A stretch of DNA of 64,000 nucleotides from Zygnema cylindricum (taxonomy: Eukaryota > Streptophyta > Zygnematophyceae > Zygnematales > Zygnemataceae), in assembly GCA_037447655.1 (NCBI GenBank), contig JBBHKE010000975.1:51135-115134 (forward strand), in the 5' to 3' direction. Position numbers and translations under genes: made by a program. Of this stretch, positions 33,997 through 46,829 are shown piece by piece (position 1 is the stretch's first letter; each line of letters starts with the position of its first letter). The notes beneath the pieces were generated by a model, which did not search any database, was not told the DNA's origin, and was given only the letters and a program-made list of their open reading frames with translations.

Positions 33997-36780
33997 TAAT
34001 CCATAGCTGTAAACCCAAATTATTTTTTCCTTCTTTCCCTCCACAGGCTCTTACGTAGAAAACAACTTCAAAAAATGCATGTCTTGCTTGTTATTGACGA
34101 GAAACAATCTGGTAAGTCCCCCTAGCACGAGGGAACACGTTGGGAGAGTTTTTTGAACACGTCCACGATCAATAACCAAAATAGCCTATTGAAAGAGGAT
34201 AGAGGCTTGCACTCGTTGTAAAGACATAGATAAACGTTGACAGAAAAAAAAGTAAGGGCAAAAAATGGATGCCTTCGGGCTTAAAGACACGCCCACACGA
34301 GCAAACTAGAGAGCCATGTAAAGGACGAAAAAGAAGGCGAGGCAAAATCGAAAGGCAGTGGTGAAATATGTAGGCGTGAGCGATAGAGTGGATAAGACAA
34401 GTGTGGCGTATACCCTAGCCCCAAACTATGCCCAAGTACCGATTTCGTAACAAAGGTGGAAAGAACTTGCATATCCACTAAAGGAATAAGAGGAAAAATA
34501 TGTACCCTGTAACAGAAGAACCGTTAGATGGCAAACACACCAACCAAAACTCGAGTGACCACGATGATAAAAATTGGGTGTTTCTGGCTAAGTAGCGAGA
34601 AAAAATAGTGGAGGTAATAAGGCACCAACTACCGAAACGAGCAAAGAGAGCAACACAGGAAGTTGATATTAAACCTAATCCCCTTGTAAAGATATAGAGG
34701 GATTTTTGAATGCGGGCTGATGGCACGGTCTTATGCTCAAATGACCCTAACCTAACAAGTGTGAGGGACGTCCATGAGGCGGTCATCAAAGGTAGAAAAA
34801 AAACGAGTTAAACTTTGGGGTGGGAGGCGAAGTACGAGTAATGTCAAATGCACGTTGGGAAAAACACCTAGTAAAACAGAGCAAAAGCCACTTGGAGATC
34901 GGGAAAGTTAAGAAAGGTCGTCCATGTGGGAAGAATCTATTTGAACACTAACATAAAGAAATTAGGTTATGAAAATATCTGAACCAAGTGGGCAGCGTAA
35001 CACCTTAATGTTATCGGAAGAATGAGGGGTTTGAAAGCCAAAGTGGGGAGTAAAGGAAAGTGACATAGCTTGAGAGGATCAAATAACAAACTTGAAAAGT
35101 TAGAAAAAAACGTTAAGTTCGACTAAACACTCCATAAAAAATAATATTTCGGCACGACTTGGTCTATAGAGCCAACAATATCTGTATCATCTACACTCAA
35201 AAAATAAACGCAAGAAAATGAAGTGGCAGCAGAAGCACAAAGGGAACCAGATCACGATTAGGCGAAAAAGAGAGGTTGCTAGCTAAAAAATAAAGTAAAA
35301 TTAGAAAATGGGAGAAGGGGCGGCGATAATCTTTGAAAATATGCACTCGATTTGTACCGAAACAAAAACACTAATAATGTGCACAAATAATACTACTAAA
35401 TGATGTTGTAAAAATGCACTCTACTTATACTAGAAGCTAAATCTCAAATAGTTTGTAGTTATTATTCTAAAAACTGAAATCGTACTATTAACACTAATTA
35501 TACTAAAAAAATTATACTAAAAAAATTATACTAAAAAAGTGAAACTGTAATAGTGCACACTAATTGTATAAACAAATAAAATTAGAATAATACAAATGAT
35601 TAATATTAAAAATTGAAACTGTGATATTACACAATAATTATACTAAAAACTGAAACAATGCACACTAATTATATTAAAATTGAAATTAACAGTGCACACT
35701 ATATACTTGAACCTTCTTCCTCCCACTCTCCCCCCACCTCTCTCTTCCCCCCCTCCGTTTTTTCGGCATAAAATTGATCTCCCTCCCCACTATTTTTCCC
35801 CCATTGGCTATTCACCACCATATCTTAGCTCTTTAGACACAAACTTTTTAATCCTCATCCCCCCTCTCACGCCCTCTTTATTGGTCAATTTTTTCATTTT
35901 TAAACTTTTTTTCCTCTCCTTTAACTTCTACCGCTAAGTTTTTTGTCTAAGTACCTGTCACCATGTCCTTACACCATTGTCACCATCAATCACAAATGGT
36001 TCATTTTCCTCTCCCACATTTGTTTTTCCTCTCAATCTATCAATTTCTATGACTTGTTTGACTTATTGACCATATTCGAAAAAACTTATTTTCCCATTCT
36101 CTCTCCCCCACCTCAACCTAAACCTCATATACAAACCTCTACACGTTTGAAATATCTTGGATGGCATAACCATTTTGCCATCGGTGCTTTTACGCCCGCC
36201 ATACACGGAGTTATCAGCATTGTGTGGCCTTTGGTTATTCTTCATCTAGTACCGTTTCTCAACCATCTTCGACCACATTTTTGTTTGGCCCTACAAATGC
36301 TGGCCAAGGTTTTGTCTGTGACTTAGATATTTTAGGGGTATATGACCTAGGATTCCCTTGTCCGCGGTTGTACACTTGTATCCCAATTTCTTGCGTACAT
36401 TTATACAGATGCCCTCCACTTTTTTTTCCCACGTTTCTTCTAATCTGACAGAAATTGCTCCTTGGCACCTTCTTCTTATGTTTTCTCTCAAGACTTAGTC
36501 TTACTACCTTGTAGAGGTGACAATAAGGCTAAAGAGACCACGGAGTGTTCGCGCCGATACCTTTCTTTGGGATAGGAAGGCCTTCGGCGTCTAGCATTAG
36601 GATCATGCTGCCGGTGATTCTTTCACACCACGTGGTCCATATAAGCCATCAGATGTCTCCTCCTCTTATTATGGAGCAGTTCATTTGGGTCGTGTTGGTG
36701 AGCTTTAAGGTTCGGGCTCTCTAGCCATTTGCCCTTACTCCTTCGTTTTTTTCCACCATCGAGGTCTTTTAAGCTATTCA
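33997..36780. other. Repeat-like DNA without recognisable genes
   Basis: 34200-34260 resembles 37655-37725 (GAAAGAGGATA followed by TTGTAAAGACATAGATAA-like sequence), so this belongs to a dispersed repeat. 35690-36500 is C/T-rich with broken frames and might be the upstream part of the LINE-like remnant that follows. I cannot assign a gene. Confidence 0.4.
35400..35700. repeat. AT-rich array of CACTAATTATACTAAAAAxTGAAAC words
   Basis: Units like ACTAATTATACTAAAAA and AAATTGAAACTGT recur every 30-60 bp. A single unit also lies at 37277-37318, beyond the LINE-like fragment, so the word brackets that fragment. Confidence 0.6.
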
Positions 36781-36789
36781 TTGGCTAGC

Positions 36790-37285
36790 TCCTACCGCTT
36801 TATCTCTTTCAATCTTTGCCTTTGAGCCTTTTGGGGGTTTTATTCTAGATCGAGAGGTTTTCATTAAAGCCCTTACATTTTCTCCTCATGTTTTCGCTAG
36901 AGGTCTATCGGGCATAGTGTACGGGTTGTTTCGCGATGTTGTGTCCCTTGAATCGGGTGTTTGGAGTTTTGAGGTGGTGTTTTAAGTATGTTCTCTTATT
37001 GATAGTGGGGTTTTTCTTTCTCGTATTTGTGATCTTGTCACATCGTCTCGTTTTATGGCTCTAACCAAATTTAATCGAGGGATTTGCCCTATTACCTTCG
37101 GGGAGGTCTTGTACAAATAAGTGGTTCGTGCCATATGTATCCAGCTCCAACCAACATTTTATAATTATTTTCCTCCTCATCAGTTTGGAGTGGCCATTTG
37201 GGGAGGTTTTGAGGTTTTGTCCAGGAGATTTGAGCTTTGCTAGGTGTACATGTCGATTGGTTTGTCCTTCAAGTTGACAAATAGT
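36790..37285 (+). pseudogene. LINE-like reverse transcriptase fragment
   Basis: One frame, broken by stops, reads RFMALTKFNRGICPITFGEV followed by QLQPTFYNYFPPHQFGVAIW and GGFEVL. This matches the early RT motifs of a plant and animal LINE-like reverse transcriptase group (K-x-GG-x-RPI-x-x-GE, then PxQFGV-x-x-GG). The catalytic YADD region is not present. It is a decayed fragment; exact family unknown. Confidence 0.5.
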
Positions 37286-37751
37286 GCACTCTAATTGTAC
37301 TAAAAATTGAAACTATAATGGAATAACTTTATTAAAAAGCGCGATGGTAAATCATCCGAGTCGATACAAACACAAAGAGGCACCATTTTTTAAAATGAAC
37401 AAACTACAAGGGGAGAAAAACAAACAAAAAAGATAAAAAAGGCAAAAGCAACGAACACTCAAAAAAATGATAGGTAAAACAAAGACAACGAAGGAGCAGC
37501 AAACACCTAAGGAAAGACCCGACAGGGTGTGAAGACCAAAATGACCCAACTAAACCCTAATATAACTAATAATTTACGAAAAAGCAACCTCGTAAATCTC
37601 CAAATCTTAGGAAGGGAGTTTTGAAAAACGGAAATAATCTATAATTGCAATGGACGAATGAAAGAGGATAAAAACTTGACCTTGTGTAAAGCCAATGATA
37701 ATCATTGACGATAAAAAAAAATAAGGATCGAAGCAAGGGGGTGTAACTTTG

Positions 37752-40700
37752 TACAAACGATAAAATGTACTCTCATACAGTTTGGGGCTATTTGGTCATA
37801 TTGACTGCTTTATACAGTGGGTCAAAATTGGTATCCTGATTGTTTCCTTTCTTTGGTTCGGTGGTGGCTGCTACTTCAACAACCGATGGTGCTGCACGGG
37901 CTGTCATAGATCGGCAAGTTACGGGCCCTCCCTCAAGAATTCTTACATTTGACGGCAAGGACTATATTTATTGGGCGGATATGTTAGAACATTATTTCTT
38001 TAACTTGTATCTAATGGACGTGGTGGACGAATCTCCAACAAAATCAGACGCCAACTGAAAAAATAAAAAAATGCAATGCTTTTATACTATCAAAATGGTT
38101 GTTTCAAACGAGCTCGCTATGGCGCATATTCACATGAAAAAAGTTTCAGAAATTTGGGATTAACTGAAAAAAATGCACACCAAAACTAATGTGCAGCACA
38201 TAATGATTACGACTGGCAAAATCTAGGAGTATAAGTACATTGGCGGTACCATGGTCGAGTATTGTTATGGCTTAGGAGCATTAATAATATAATTTTTTTG
38301 TTCAGGTGGTAGATTTCCTAATGATCTACAAGCTTTGTTATTAATGAAAGGGCTTCTTAGTGAATACAAACGAGCCTCTGAGAATTTGAAAAAACTACCA
38401 CATGCTGACTGGAATCTAACGATAGCGATTGATATGTTCTAGATGAAGGGTCCACTCAAGAAGCTTTTAAAGGTATTGGGCATGCAAAAGCTTTAAAGAC
38501 AAAAACTTAAAAAAAAAACAGTTTCATAATACTCAGGATCAATATCGTCGCAAACTTGACATTTGTTATTATTGTAATGAAAAATGGCATGGGTACGAGA
38601 GCTGCCCAAAACATATAAAAGCGCCTGGAACATGTGTGTTTGGACAATGGTGGTTCATAAAAAAACCAAAAGTTTGACAACTTGCATAAATGTCGGCTTT
38701 CTCCTCAAAGACGAACAAAAACGAGGAGGAATCCTCAAATTTTTTGAAGCTTGTGACAAACAACTATTTGCACTGAACAAGACAACTCAAAAAGATACAC
38801 ACTATAGGTGGATCATGGACACGGGTGCGTCTCAACACATGTGGTGGAAGAAAGCATATTTTGACTATCTTTATCCAATATCTCCAAAGAAAATCTATTA
38901 TGCTGATGGACAATTTATCATCTCTAACGCCAAAGGCCAACACTCAAAATTCTTATTCTTAGTAAACATGTTGAAAGAACACTTAACGATGTTCTCTATG
39001 TTCCTAACTTTAAGAATTTTTTTTTCTCTATTTCGCTTGTGGAGTGTTTCTTAAAAATAAAAAAATAGGTATGTAGTAAACAACGAAGAGTAGCAGTAGT
39101 GGGAACACGAGGTCTTAATCTGCTGTATAGGCTTGATCTTGCCAATATAGATGAAAAAGATGTTTTGTATTCGATTGTTCTATCTGACAATGAATTATGG
39201 GGTAAAAGACTTGGTCATATCTAGTATGAAAGTTTAACAGAATGGTAAATGGAGGTATGATTACAAGTGCAAAGATTAATAGTAGGTTAGAACATTTTTT
39301 GATGGATGCGGTCTCGGAAAGATTCATAAACATCATTTTCCTTCCAAAAACTCCCATAAAGCAGCTAGAGTGTTAGAATTAATTCAATCTGATGTATAGG
39401 GGTCGGCTCTGATATTATCACCTGGTGGATTTAGATAAATGGTAACATTTACTGATGACTTTTCTAGGTTCACAAAAATCTACTCTATGAAAGAGGAGAG
39501 TGAACTGTTTTCTTACTTCAAAGAATTCGGGGTATGGAGCGAGAAAATTTATGGAGTTCATATTTTAACATTAAGACAACATTATGGCGGAGAGTATCTA
39601 TCACCAAACTTCATCAACTATCTAAAAGAAAACGGAATTTCTCCTCATTTGACGGTCCCATATTTTCTAGAATATAATGGTGTAGTTGAAAGAGTTAACA
39701 AAACACTAACAGATGGTGCCAGATCAATGCTAACGAACAAAAATATATATGCGAAATTCGGACAAAAATATAAATGCAAAATAACGGACAAAAATATATA
39801 TGCCAAATTCAGACAAAAATATAAATGCAAAATTTTGGGCTGAAGCCTTCAATTGTGCGGCATTCATTAAAAATAGAATAGAATCAAGAGAAGTTAAAGG
39901 GAAGACGCCATATGAATTATGGAAAGAAACCAAATTGGTAGTTAGTCACTTTAGAGTATTTAGAAGTAATGTTGTCACATTAAATAATTCTCCAAATAAA
40001 TGGCAAATGGAGCTAGAAGGTGTAGCTAGAATCTTACTAGGATACCATGACCAATCAAAAGCGTATATAGTATACGTAGATGATAAAAAGAAAATCTTTG
40101 TTATAAGAACTATAATAATAAAAGATGAAGAGAAGTAAATTGATGTCATTCAAATGACCGCAGACAAAAAAGCTAAGAAAATTGCCAAATATGTGATTTT
40201 GGAACACAAACCGTGGCCGACCTCGAGTATTGCAGAGACACCAAACACGGGGAGCGATGAGAATGTCTCATTTCTAAACCAAGGACGAGATGGGGTCGTT
40301 GCTAACCCTTCGACAATGGGAGCTAGAGACATCTACACAATTCGAGACGAAACTAGCCCGTCTTTGAACCAACGACAAATTGATCCAGTCGCCGAAAGGG
40401 AATCGACAGAAACACACGAATTAGCAACAAAACAACCACATTGTTGAACGAGCGACGAGAGGATCTTATCGCTAGCTTATCAAATCGGAATATAGATTGA
40501 CAGACATTCACACAAAAACGTAGTGCAATGCTTTGGTCAATTTCAGCCTCAAAATTTTCGCGGGGAAGAAAGTCAAGTAGGCAACCAAATGTTAGTGCAA
40601 ACCATTATGCATTTAATACAAATTCCAAAGAGCCCCTTACCATTCAGAAAGCGTTTTGTGCACCGGAAAAGCAACACTGGATAGTTGTAGCAAATGACCA

Positions 40701-42182
40701 AATGAAATCGATAATGGAGGCCCAAACATGGGAACCCGTGGAACTTTCTCCGGATTGTAATTCAATTGGGAGTAAGTGGGTCTTTAGAGTAAAACTTAAT
40801 CGTGATAATACCACCGAAAGATACAAAGTTACGATAGTAGCAAAAGGTTATAATAAAAATAAAAGAATTGATTATAAGGAAAGACTTTCACCAGTTGTCA
40901 GATTTCCAACTGTCCGCATTTTGTTAACATTGGCAACCATAGGAAATATGGAAAATGCATAAAATCGATGTTAAGATTGCCTTCTTACACGGGGAACTTG
41001 AAGAAGTAATATTTATTAAACAACTAGAAAAGTAACTTTAAAGTTAAATTAGTATTTAACTAGTCTCGATTCACTAGGATTAGCTCCGATCACTCAGTTT
41101 ATGTTATGGAGGGAGATGATGGAACAATTTTTTTTGTTGTATATGTTGATGACTTGTTAATTATTTCGAAAAAAAATGAGGGAATTAACAAAATCAAAAC
41201 GACCTTAAAATCTAGACTTGAAACAAAAGATTTAGGGAAGACAAAGTATATTTTAGGTATACAAGTACAGAAAGATAAGTCTAGGAGCGTTATTAGACTA
41301 ACACAAAAAGAGGCTATAGAAAATATGTTGGAAAATTTTGACAAAAATGATGTAAAATGAGCTGCCACTTCTATCGAATTCATACAAAAATTCGGGGGAT
41401 TAGAAAAAGACTTAGGAATAATTGTGGGAAAAAATATAGAAATAAAGGAGTCTAAATTTATGTAAAAGATTCTATATCGATAGATTGTTAGGAGTCTAAT
41501 CTATTTTATGTGTTTTACACATCCGTACATTGCGGCAACAATAGGTGTTCTGAGCAAAAGTTTGTAGAATCCAAGTAAATTAGATTGCGAGGCAGCAAAA
41601 CGGATCTAAGTAAATCAGATTGGGAGGCAGCAAAGCGAGTCATAAGATACTTCACAAGGACTCGAGAGTTCAAGCTAACATTTGGTGGAGACGAAGTAAA
41701 ATTTTAAACATAGAGTGATGCTCGTTATGGTAAGATGCCGAGTAGACGATCAACAACGAGATATGTTATGCAAGTAGGAAACAAAACGTGATATTGGAGC
41801 AACAAGCTAAAAAAGATCATTGATTAGTCATTAATAGAGGCATAATACATTCCTGCAAGTTCAACTATCAATCAATTGCTATGGGTGAAATCTCTACTTC
41901 AGAAGCTTGGTTGGATGCAAATTGGTGTGCTCTGTGGTGTGACAATCAAGTTGCCATTGCCATTGCATCTAATCTTCCGCTTCACTTTCGGAGCAAACAT
42001 ATGGTATCAGACTGCATTTAGTTCGTAAGAAGGTCTTTGCCAAAATTGTGATACTTTGTTATTTATCGGATAAGAAAAAAAATGGGTGACATGTTGACAA
42101 AGGCCTTATCTGTGTCTAAGTTACATTTTTGTAGAGATGCTTGATAGTTACGTGATTAAGATAGTCTAAAGCTTTAGAGGAG
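37752..42182 (+). pseudogene. Copia element E, degenerate gag-pol
   Basis: The plus-strand order is gag (N-terminal part near 37864-38060, where the start codon seems changed from ATG to GTG), a zinc knuckle CYYCNEKWHGYESC (38564-38605), protease WIMDTGASQHM (about 38812), GAG-pre-integrase (39120-39300), and an integrase core with TFTDDFSRF and EYLSPNFINYLKENGI (39439-39720). The integrase C-terminal region with a 51-bp tandem duplication follows, then reverse transcriptase (40640-40960, and FFVVYVDDLLIISKK at 41130-41175), then RNase H with repeated stops (41580-42130). Many stops and a frameshift in RT make it non-functional. It is a different family from the minus-strand elements. The 5' LTR is missing. 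Confidence 0.85.
39735..39836. repeat. 51-bp tandem duplication in integrase of element E
   Basis: 39735-39785 and 39786-39836 are near-identical 51-bp units, each made of two ACAAAAATATAWATGC words. Length 51 keeps the frame (17 codons). Confidence 0.8.
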
Positions 42183-42878
42183 TGTTGGTTTTAAAAAGCT
42201 TTAGTCGTCTCTATATTCTGTGAGAGGAAATCTCTAGGACATTGAAACATTTTTCAAAGTTGTTTCAAACTGTGTATCACAATTAGTTTACTTTGACTAT
42301 CAAGACCATACGATATTAAAGAGATCACATCAGACGGCTCCTTAGTAAAATGAAGATTACGAAATGGCGCGTATGACCTAATTATGAAATACCGTCGGAT
42401 AGACAAGATCGGACCGACAAAGATATAGCAGAATCTAAAAGTGGGCCACTAAGACGCGACAAATCTAGTCACGTGTAAAGTTTCAATGTCGGTGATAACT
42501 TTGTGGAAATGAAAGTTTGTCTTAACACGTATTTGTTTATTAGTGTGTACAATTAGTAAAAGACGTTTGTAGACAATTAGAGTTTGTATATTTGTACGGA
42601 ATAGTAGACGCACTGTTCACTAACTTAACGTACATTAGGTACCTAGTCAGATTACATTGGAGTATAGTTAGAGAGTACTGCAACATTCTTTACATTGCTG
42701 TGATTCGCTAGATAATTAGTAATAAAATTTATTAGTATAAATTCTACGACTTAGTGATTTTATGTATTCCTTTTATGAGGTTTTAAAGAGCATATTTATG
42801 CATTCTAAATAATATACTTTTGGCTATATCTTTATGTTTATTTGGGCGTTTTTCTTGAAACCTTGTTAGTTGTCAACA
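42183..42878 (+). mobile_element. LTR of element E
   Basis: It begins TGTTGG directly after a purine tract (TTTAGAGGAG) that follows RNase H, and ends GTCAACA. What follows (42879-43045) repeats the leader and gag start of E, so this single LTR serves as the 3' LTR of E and the 5' LTR of a second, mostly lost copy. Only one copy is seen, so the borders are inferred. Confidence 0.65.
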
Positions 42879-43045
42879 AACGCGGTAAACTATAGTCTTA
42901 TACAGTTTGGGGCCATTTTGCTATATTGACTGCTTTATGCAGTGGGTCAAAGTTGGTTCATTGAGTGTTTTTTTTCTTTGGATCTGTGATGGCTACTACT
43001 TTATCAACAGCTCGTGCTGCACTAGCTGTCATAGAACAACACCTC
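42879..43045 (+). pseudogene. Leader and gag start of a second E-type copy
   Basis: AAACGCGGTAAACTATAGTC then TTATACAGTTTGGGGCC and GCAGTGGGTCAAA match 37752-37835. An ATG opens MATTLSTARAALAVIEQ, matching the E gag start. The copy ends abruptly near 43045, where element F begins. Confidence 0.7.
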
Positions 43046-45422
43046 TGTATTAAATGATAAAGCAATTGAGATAAACACCTAAAAAAGAGTCTTTACATCT
43101 AGCTTTCAGAGTAGTGTCTATTTTTTTGCCCTGAAAGGAAGTCAAAAATGTTCAGACTAATCTTGAGTAACGAAAAGAAGGGGCTTTTGTATGCTTCTGC
43201 AAATGAAATGACAATATGGCACAAAACACTTGGGCAAGTGAATTCAAAAAAAATAAAAAAAATAAAAAAGAAGGGAATGATAAAGAGGATGAAGTTTGAG
43301 GATGATAAGATCTTGGGTGATTGTATTGGATGCGCCCAAAGAAAGATACACAAAGTACCTTTTCCTAAATCTGCCACCTATAGGGGAAAGAATGTACTAG
43401 ACATATTTCAAACTAATATAGGAGGGCCAGCTAGAGGTCCATCACCTAGAAACAAAAGGTATATATTGATTATTACAGATGACTAGTCCTTATATTCTAC
43501 AGTATAAATTCTTACATATAAATCTGCTGTTGTAGATCACTTTATAAAATCTAAGGCATGGAGTGAAAAATTACATGGAATCCCTATAAAGAGAATAAAA
43601 AGTGATAAGGTAGGAAAATATACCTCAAATCAGTTTGAGGAATATTTGAGAATTGAAAGGATTCAGCACCAAAAAAATGTTCCATATAACCCAGAACAGA
43701 ATGGAGTGGTTGAAAGGCTAAATAAAACTCTTGGTGACAATGCAAGGTGTATGCTAAATGATAAAAATATAGGAATACACTTTTGGGATGAAGCTATTAA
43801 CTATGCGAATTAACTAAAAAATAAAGTTATGATATCATCTATCAAAAATCAGACACCATATGAGAGATGGACAAGTAGAAAACCAGATCTGTCTTATTTA
43901 AAGGTCTTAGGTAGTCATGTGTACAATCTAAATACTGACAAGGCAAACTAGAAACTAGATGTAACGAAAATTTTTAAATATCTAGTAAGATGTAATGATG
44001 ATGTAAAAGGGTATACAGTATATGATATTGAGAAGAAACACATAATTATGGTAAAGCTTCATCTAGTGATCGATGAGAGAAAATTTGTAGATCATTTCAA
44101 AAATATCAAAGTAATAAAAATTAGAATAGAAGGTGATTTAGAAAATGATAAAAAAGCTTCTCCTAAAGAGACATTTCAACAAGAAAAACTAGATTAAGTT
44201 AAGACTCTTAAAGAAAAAAACAAATTTCTGAAGATGTTTTTCTGCCAGAAACAGAAATAGGAGATGAAAGAAAATAGGAGATGAAAGAAAATCACAGATA
44301 GCTCCCATGGATAAACGAGAAGAAAAAAATGAGAGACAAAATCCAAGGATGCCGTCTATACCAGCTGCATATTTTGAAGGAGGTAAAAGGAGTAGGAGGA
44401 GGATTCAAAAATGGTAACTCAAAAGCAAGGTCACCAAGCTGTCTCACCCTAACGATCCGAAGACATAACTACTAGGAATAAACACATCAAAAAGAACGAG
44501 ATAGGTGACTGGTATTATCAAGGAGATGTCATCAATCATAGAGGCAAATACGTGGGAGCTGGTGGACAGTCCACGAGACAAAAAACTAATCGGATGTAAG
44601 TGTATTTTCAAACTCAAACTTAATCTTGACAACACCATTGAGAGGTATAAGGCAAGGTAAAAAACGAGATTAGTGGTTAAAAGGTATATTCAGAAAAAAA
44701 GAATTGACTATAAGAAAATCTTTGCTTTAGTCGTCAGATTTTCCTTAGTCAGAATCCAAACATCAAAACGGACTTCCTCCATGGAGAACTAGAGGAAGAA
44801 ATTTTCATGAGGCAGTTTGAGGGGTTTTTGGGGGAACGAGAACAGACTAAAATGTGCACATTGATAAAATCTTTATACGGATTGAAACAGCCTCCAAGAC
44901 AATGGAACAAGAAGTTAGACAATTTTTTGACCAATCTCGAGAATGTCTAAATTAGCCACTGAATATACCTGTATAAATATGAGGTTAGGGTTATTTTCAT
45001 TGATATTTACATTGATGATTTGCTGGTATTGAGTAAATCATTAGAGAAAATCAACAAGTTGGAAAAGCATCAGAGATTCAGTTTGATATGAAAGATCTAG
45101 GGCAAGTTAAGCATATATTAGAAACTAAGATGGAGAGGGATATAAGAAATAAGATAATAAAATTGAAACAAAAAAAAATTAAAAGGAACATGTTAAAAAA
45201 CTTTCAGATGGAGAAAGGTAGCATTTACTCTAGTCCAATGGATCGAAATTAAATGAAGAGAGTCTACTGGAAAGAATTCTAATTATCGATGATCAGATAG
45301 GTCAACTAAAGACAGAGAGAGAGAGTTCATGAAGAATATCCCATAAAGGCAAATTGTTAGCAATCTGATTTACTTTATAAATTCTACCTGACTTGACATA
45401 GATTGTATAAGACCTGACATAG
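43046..45422 (+). pseudogene. Copia element F, 5' part (protease end to RT/RNase H linker)
   Basis: It begins inside the protease to pre-integrase region (FTSSFQSSVYFF, then KMFRLILSNEKKG). It continues with pre-integrase IWHKTLGQ, the HHCC-type C-x-x-C (IGCAQRK), an integrase core (IITDD, EQNGVVERLNKT), an integrase C-terminal block (ERWTSRKPD), and RT (KWVFKLKL-like at 44590, SLYGLKQPPRQWNKKLDNF at 44873, IDDLLVLSKS at 45015). Several frames and stops interrupt it. It breaks off at 45422 and resumes at 63519, being split by element A. Confidence 0.85.
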
Positions 45423-46315
45423 TGAAATTTTGTGGTCTCCATTATCCAACAGAATGAGCAGCCTATGTAAAGCCTTTAGGATAATATTTCCCCATTCCAC
45501 TTTCCCTCTTAATAATTGCCGCCCATTCTCACAAATAATCTAACCACCCTCACCCTTGTGAGGAGAAGACCTGCCTGAGTCAAACGCAAAAAGAATTAGT
45601 GAATTTACTCCCTTGAGCAGTAAGTTATGGCTGGCCAAAGATGGCATATAAATACAAAAGGTCACCCGGAGAGAGGCGTCTTAAACACGCTAAGTTCCTA
45701 AACTCCTACTCACTGCTACCTACTACTCTACCCTAGACCAATCAAAAGAGTGTATAGTACAAGAAGGTACTGTGACCGATTGTAGTTATTGTACAGTTAT
45801 TATACAACATGGCCTTTTAATTGACAATTGTCAGCTTGAGAGCCATCGTTCCTCCTCTCATCTTTTCCGGCGTCCAATGATGTGGCGCCACGTGGCACAA
45901 CGCGCCGTAATGACCAAAAGCCACCAAAGGTTCACTCGGGTTTGGCGGCAACGACGACATCCGTCTTATCATATATTTTACACGATTACATTTGAGGTTC
46001 GCGAGAACCGTTGTCTATATGTGTCGTTTTGTCAATTTGGTATGTTTTTGTGAAAGTGACGTCCCGTAAATGTTTAATTAAATATCAAACTATGTACGTG
46101 TATCATTTCGTTAATGCCTTAATGGATAAGGCGTACGTCTATTCTATGCGTACCGAGGTTGAAATCTGTTTCAAGGCAACATTTTGGTCATCTATTAGTC
46201 TGTTTTGCCTGTTTATTTTTTTTTTCTCACTATGGGGGCGGCTATGGTGACTCTCTCTCTCTCTTCTATGTAGAGTCTAAATTAAGAAGTGAATATTAAT
46301 TACTTCATTTCAACA
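45423..46315 (-). mobile_element. 3' LTR of element A
   Basis: 893 bp, starting TGAAATTTTGTGG on the plus strand and ending TTTCAACA. On the minus strand it follows a purine-rich tract (AATTAAGGGAAT) directly after RNase H. It aligns along its length with 62597-63518. Confidence 0.85.
46116..46180 (+). other. tRNA-like block in 3' LTR of element A
   Basis: TGCCTTAATGGATAAGGCG matches the D-arm and A-box region of plant tRNA-Arg almost exactly. A pairable middle arm follows, then GAGGTTGAAATCTG at the T-arm position (B-box match about 8 of 11). Antisense to the element. Confidence 0.6.
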
Positions 46316-46829
46316 ATTCCCTTAATTCTGAGTCAACTTTTAATTTAAGTCCACAATTTTCTCAGCAATAAATCAACTTAGGAGAAGACACTAGTTTTGT
46401 CATCCTGTCTGCAATCATCTCTTTATCACTTTTATGAACCAATTTAATTATTTTATTCTCGACATTTTCTTTGACAAAACTTAGTCTGATATGAATATGT
46501 TTAGCTCTGAAATAGATTTTTTGGATTAGCTTCAATAGAGATACCATAGCTTCAATAGAGATACCAGCTTCATTATGACAGAAGACATTTTGAGTTGCTG
46601 ACTTTATGAACCGAAGTTCTCCAAAAAGAGATTTACCCACGTTAATTATTTGGTGGCAACACATAAATCTATGTACTTAGCCTCTATAATGGACTGAGCA
46701 ACTACTTTCAGTTGTTTGTTACTCCAACACCATGCACTAGTTGCAATTTGCAACACATATCTAGTTGTACATCGCCTTAAAGGCAAATCCCCATAACTGT
46801 CATCACTCCAAGTATTGATGTCAGTGTGC
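46316..46829 (-). pseudogene. Element A RNase H fragment
   Basis: Minus-strand frames read TDINTWSDDSYGDLPLRRC, CWSNKQLKVVAQS, then RAKHIHIRLSFVKENVENKI and MTKLVSSPKLIYC, which are copia RNase H motifs up to the pol C-terminus. Homology stops at 46829, exactly where the LTR of the composite begins. The missing upstream part is at 57798. Confidence 0.85.

Noticed and set aside
34281-34789. Two minus-strand frames of 65 and 103 codons
   Set aside because: No recognisable domain, and they lie in a dispersed repeat also found near 37655.
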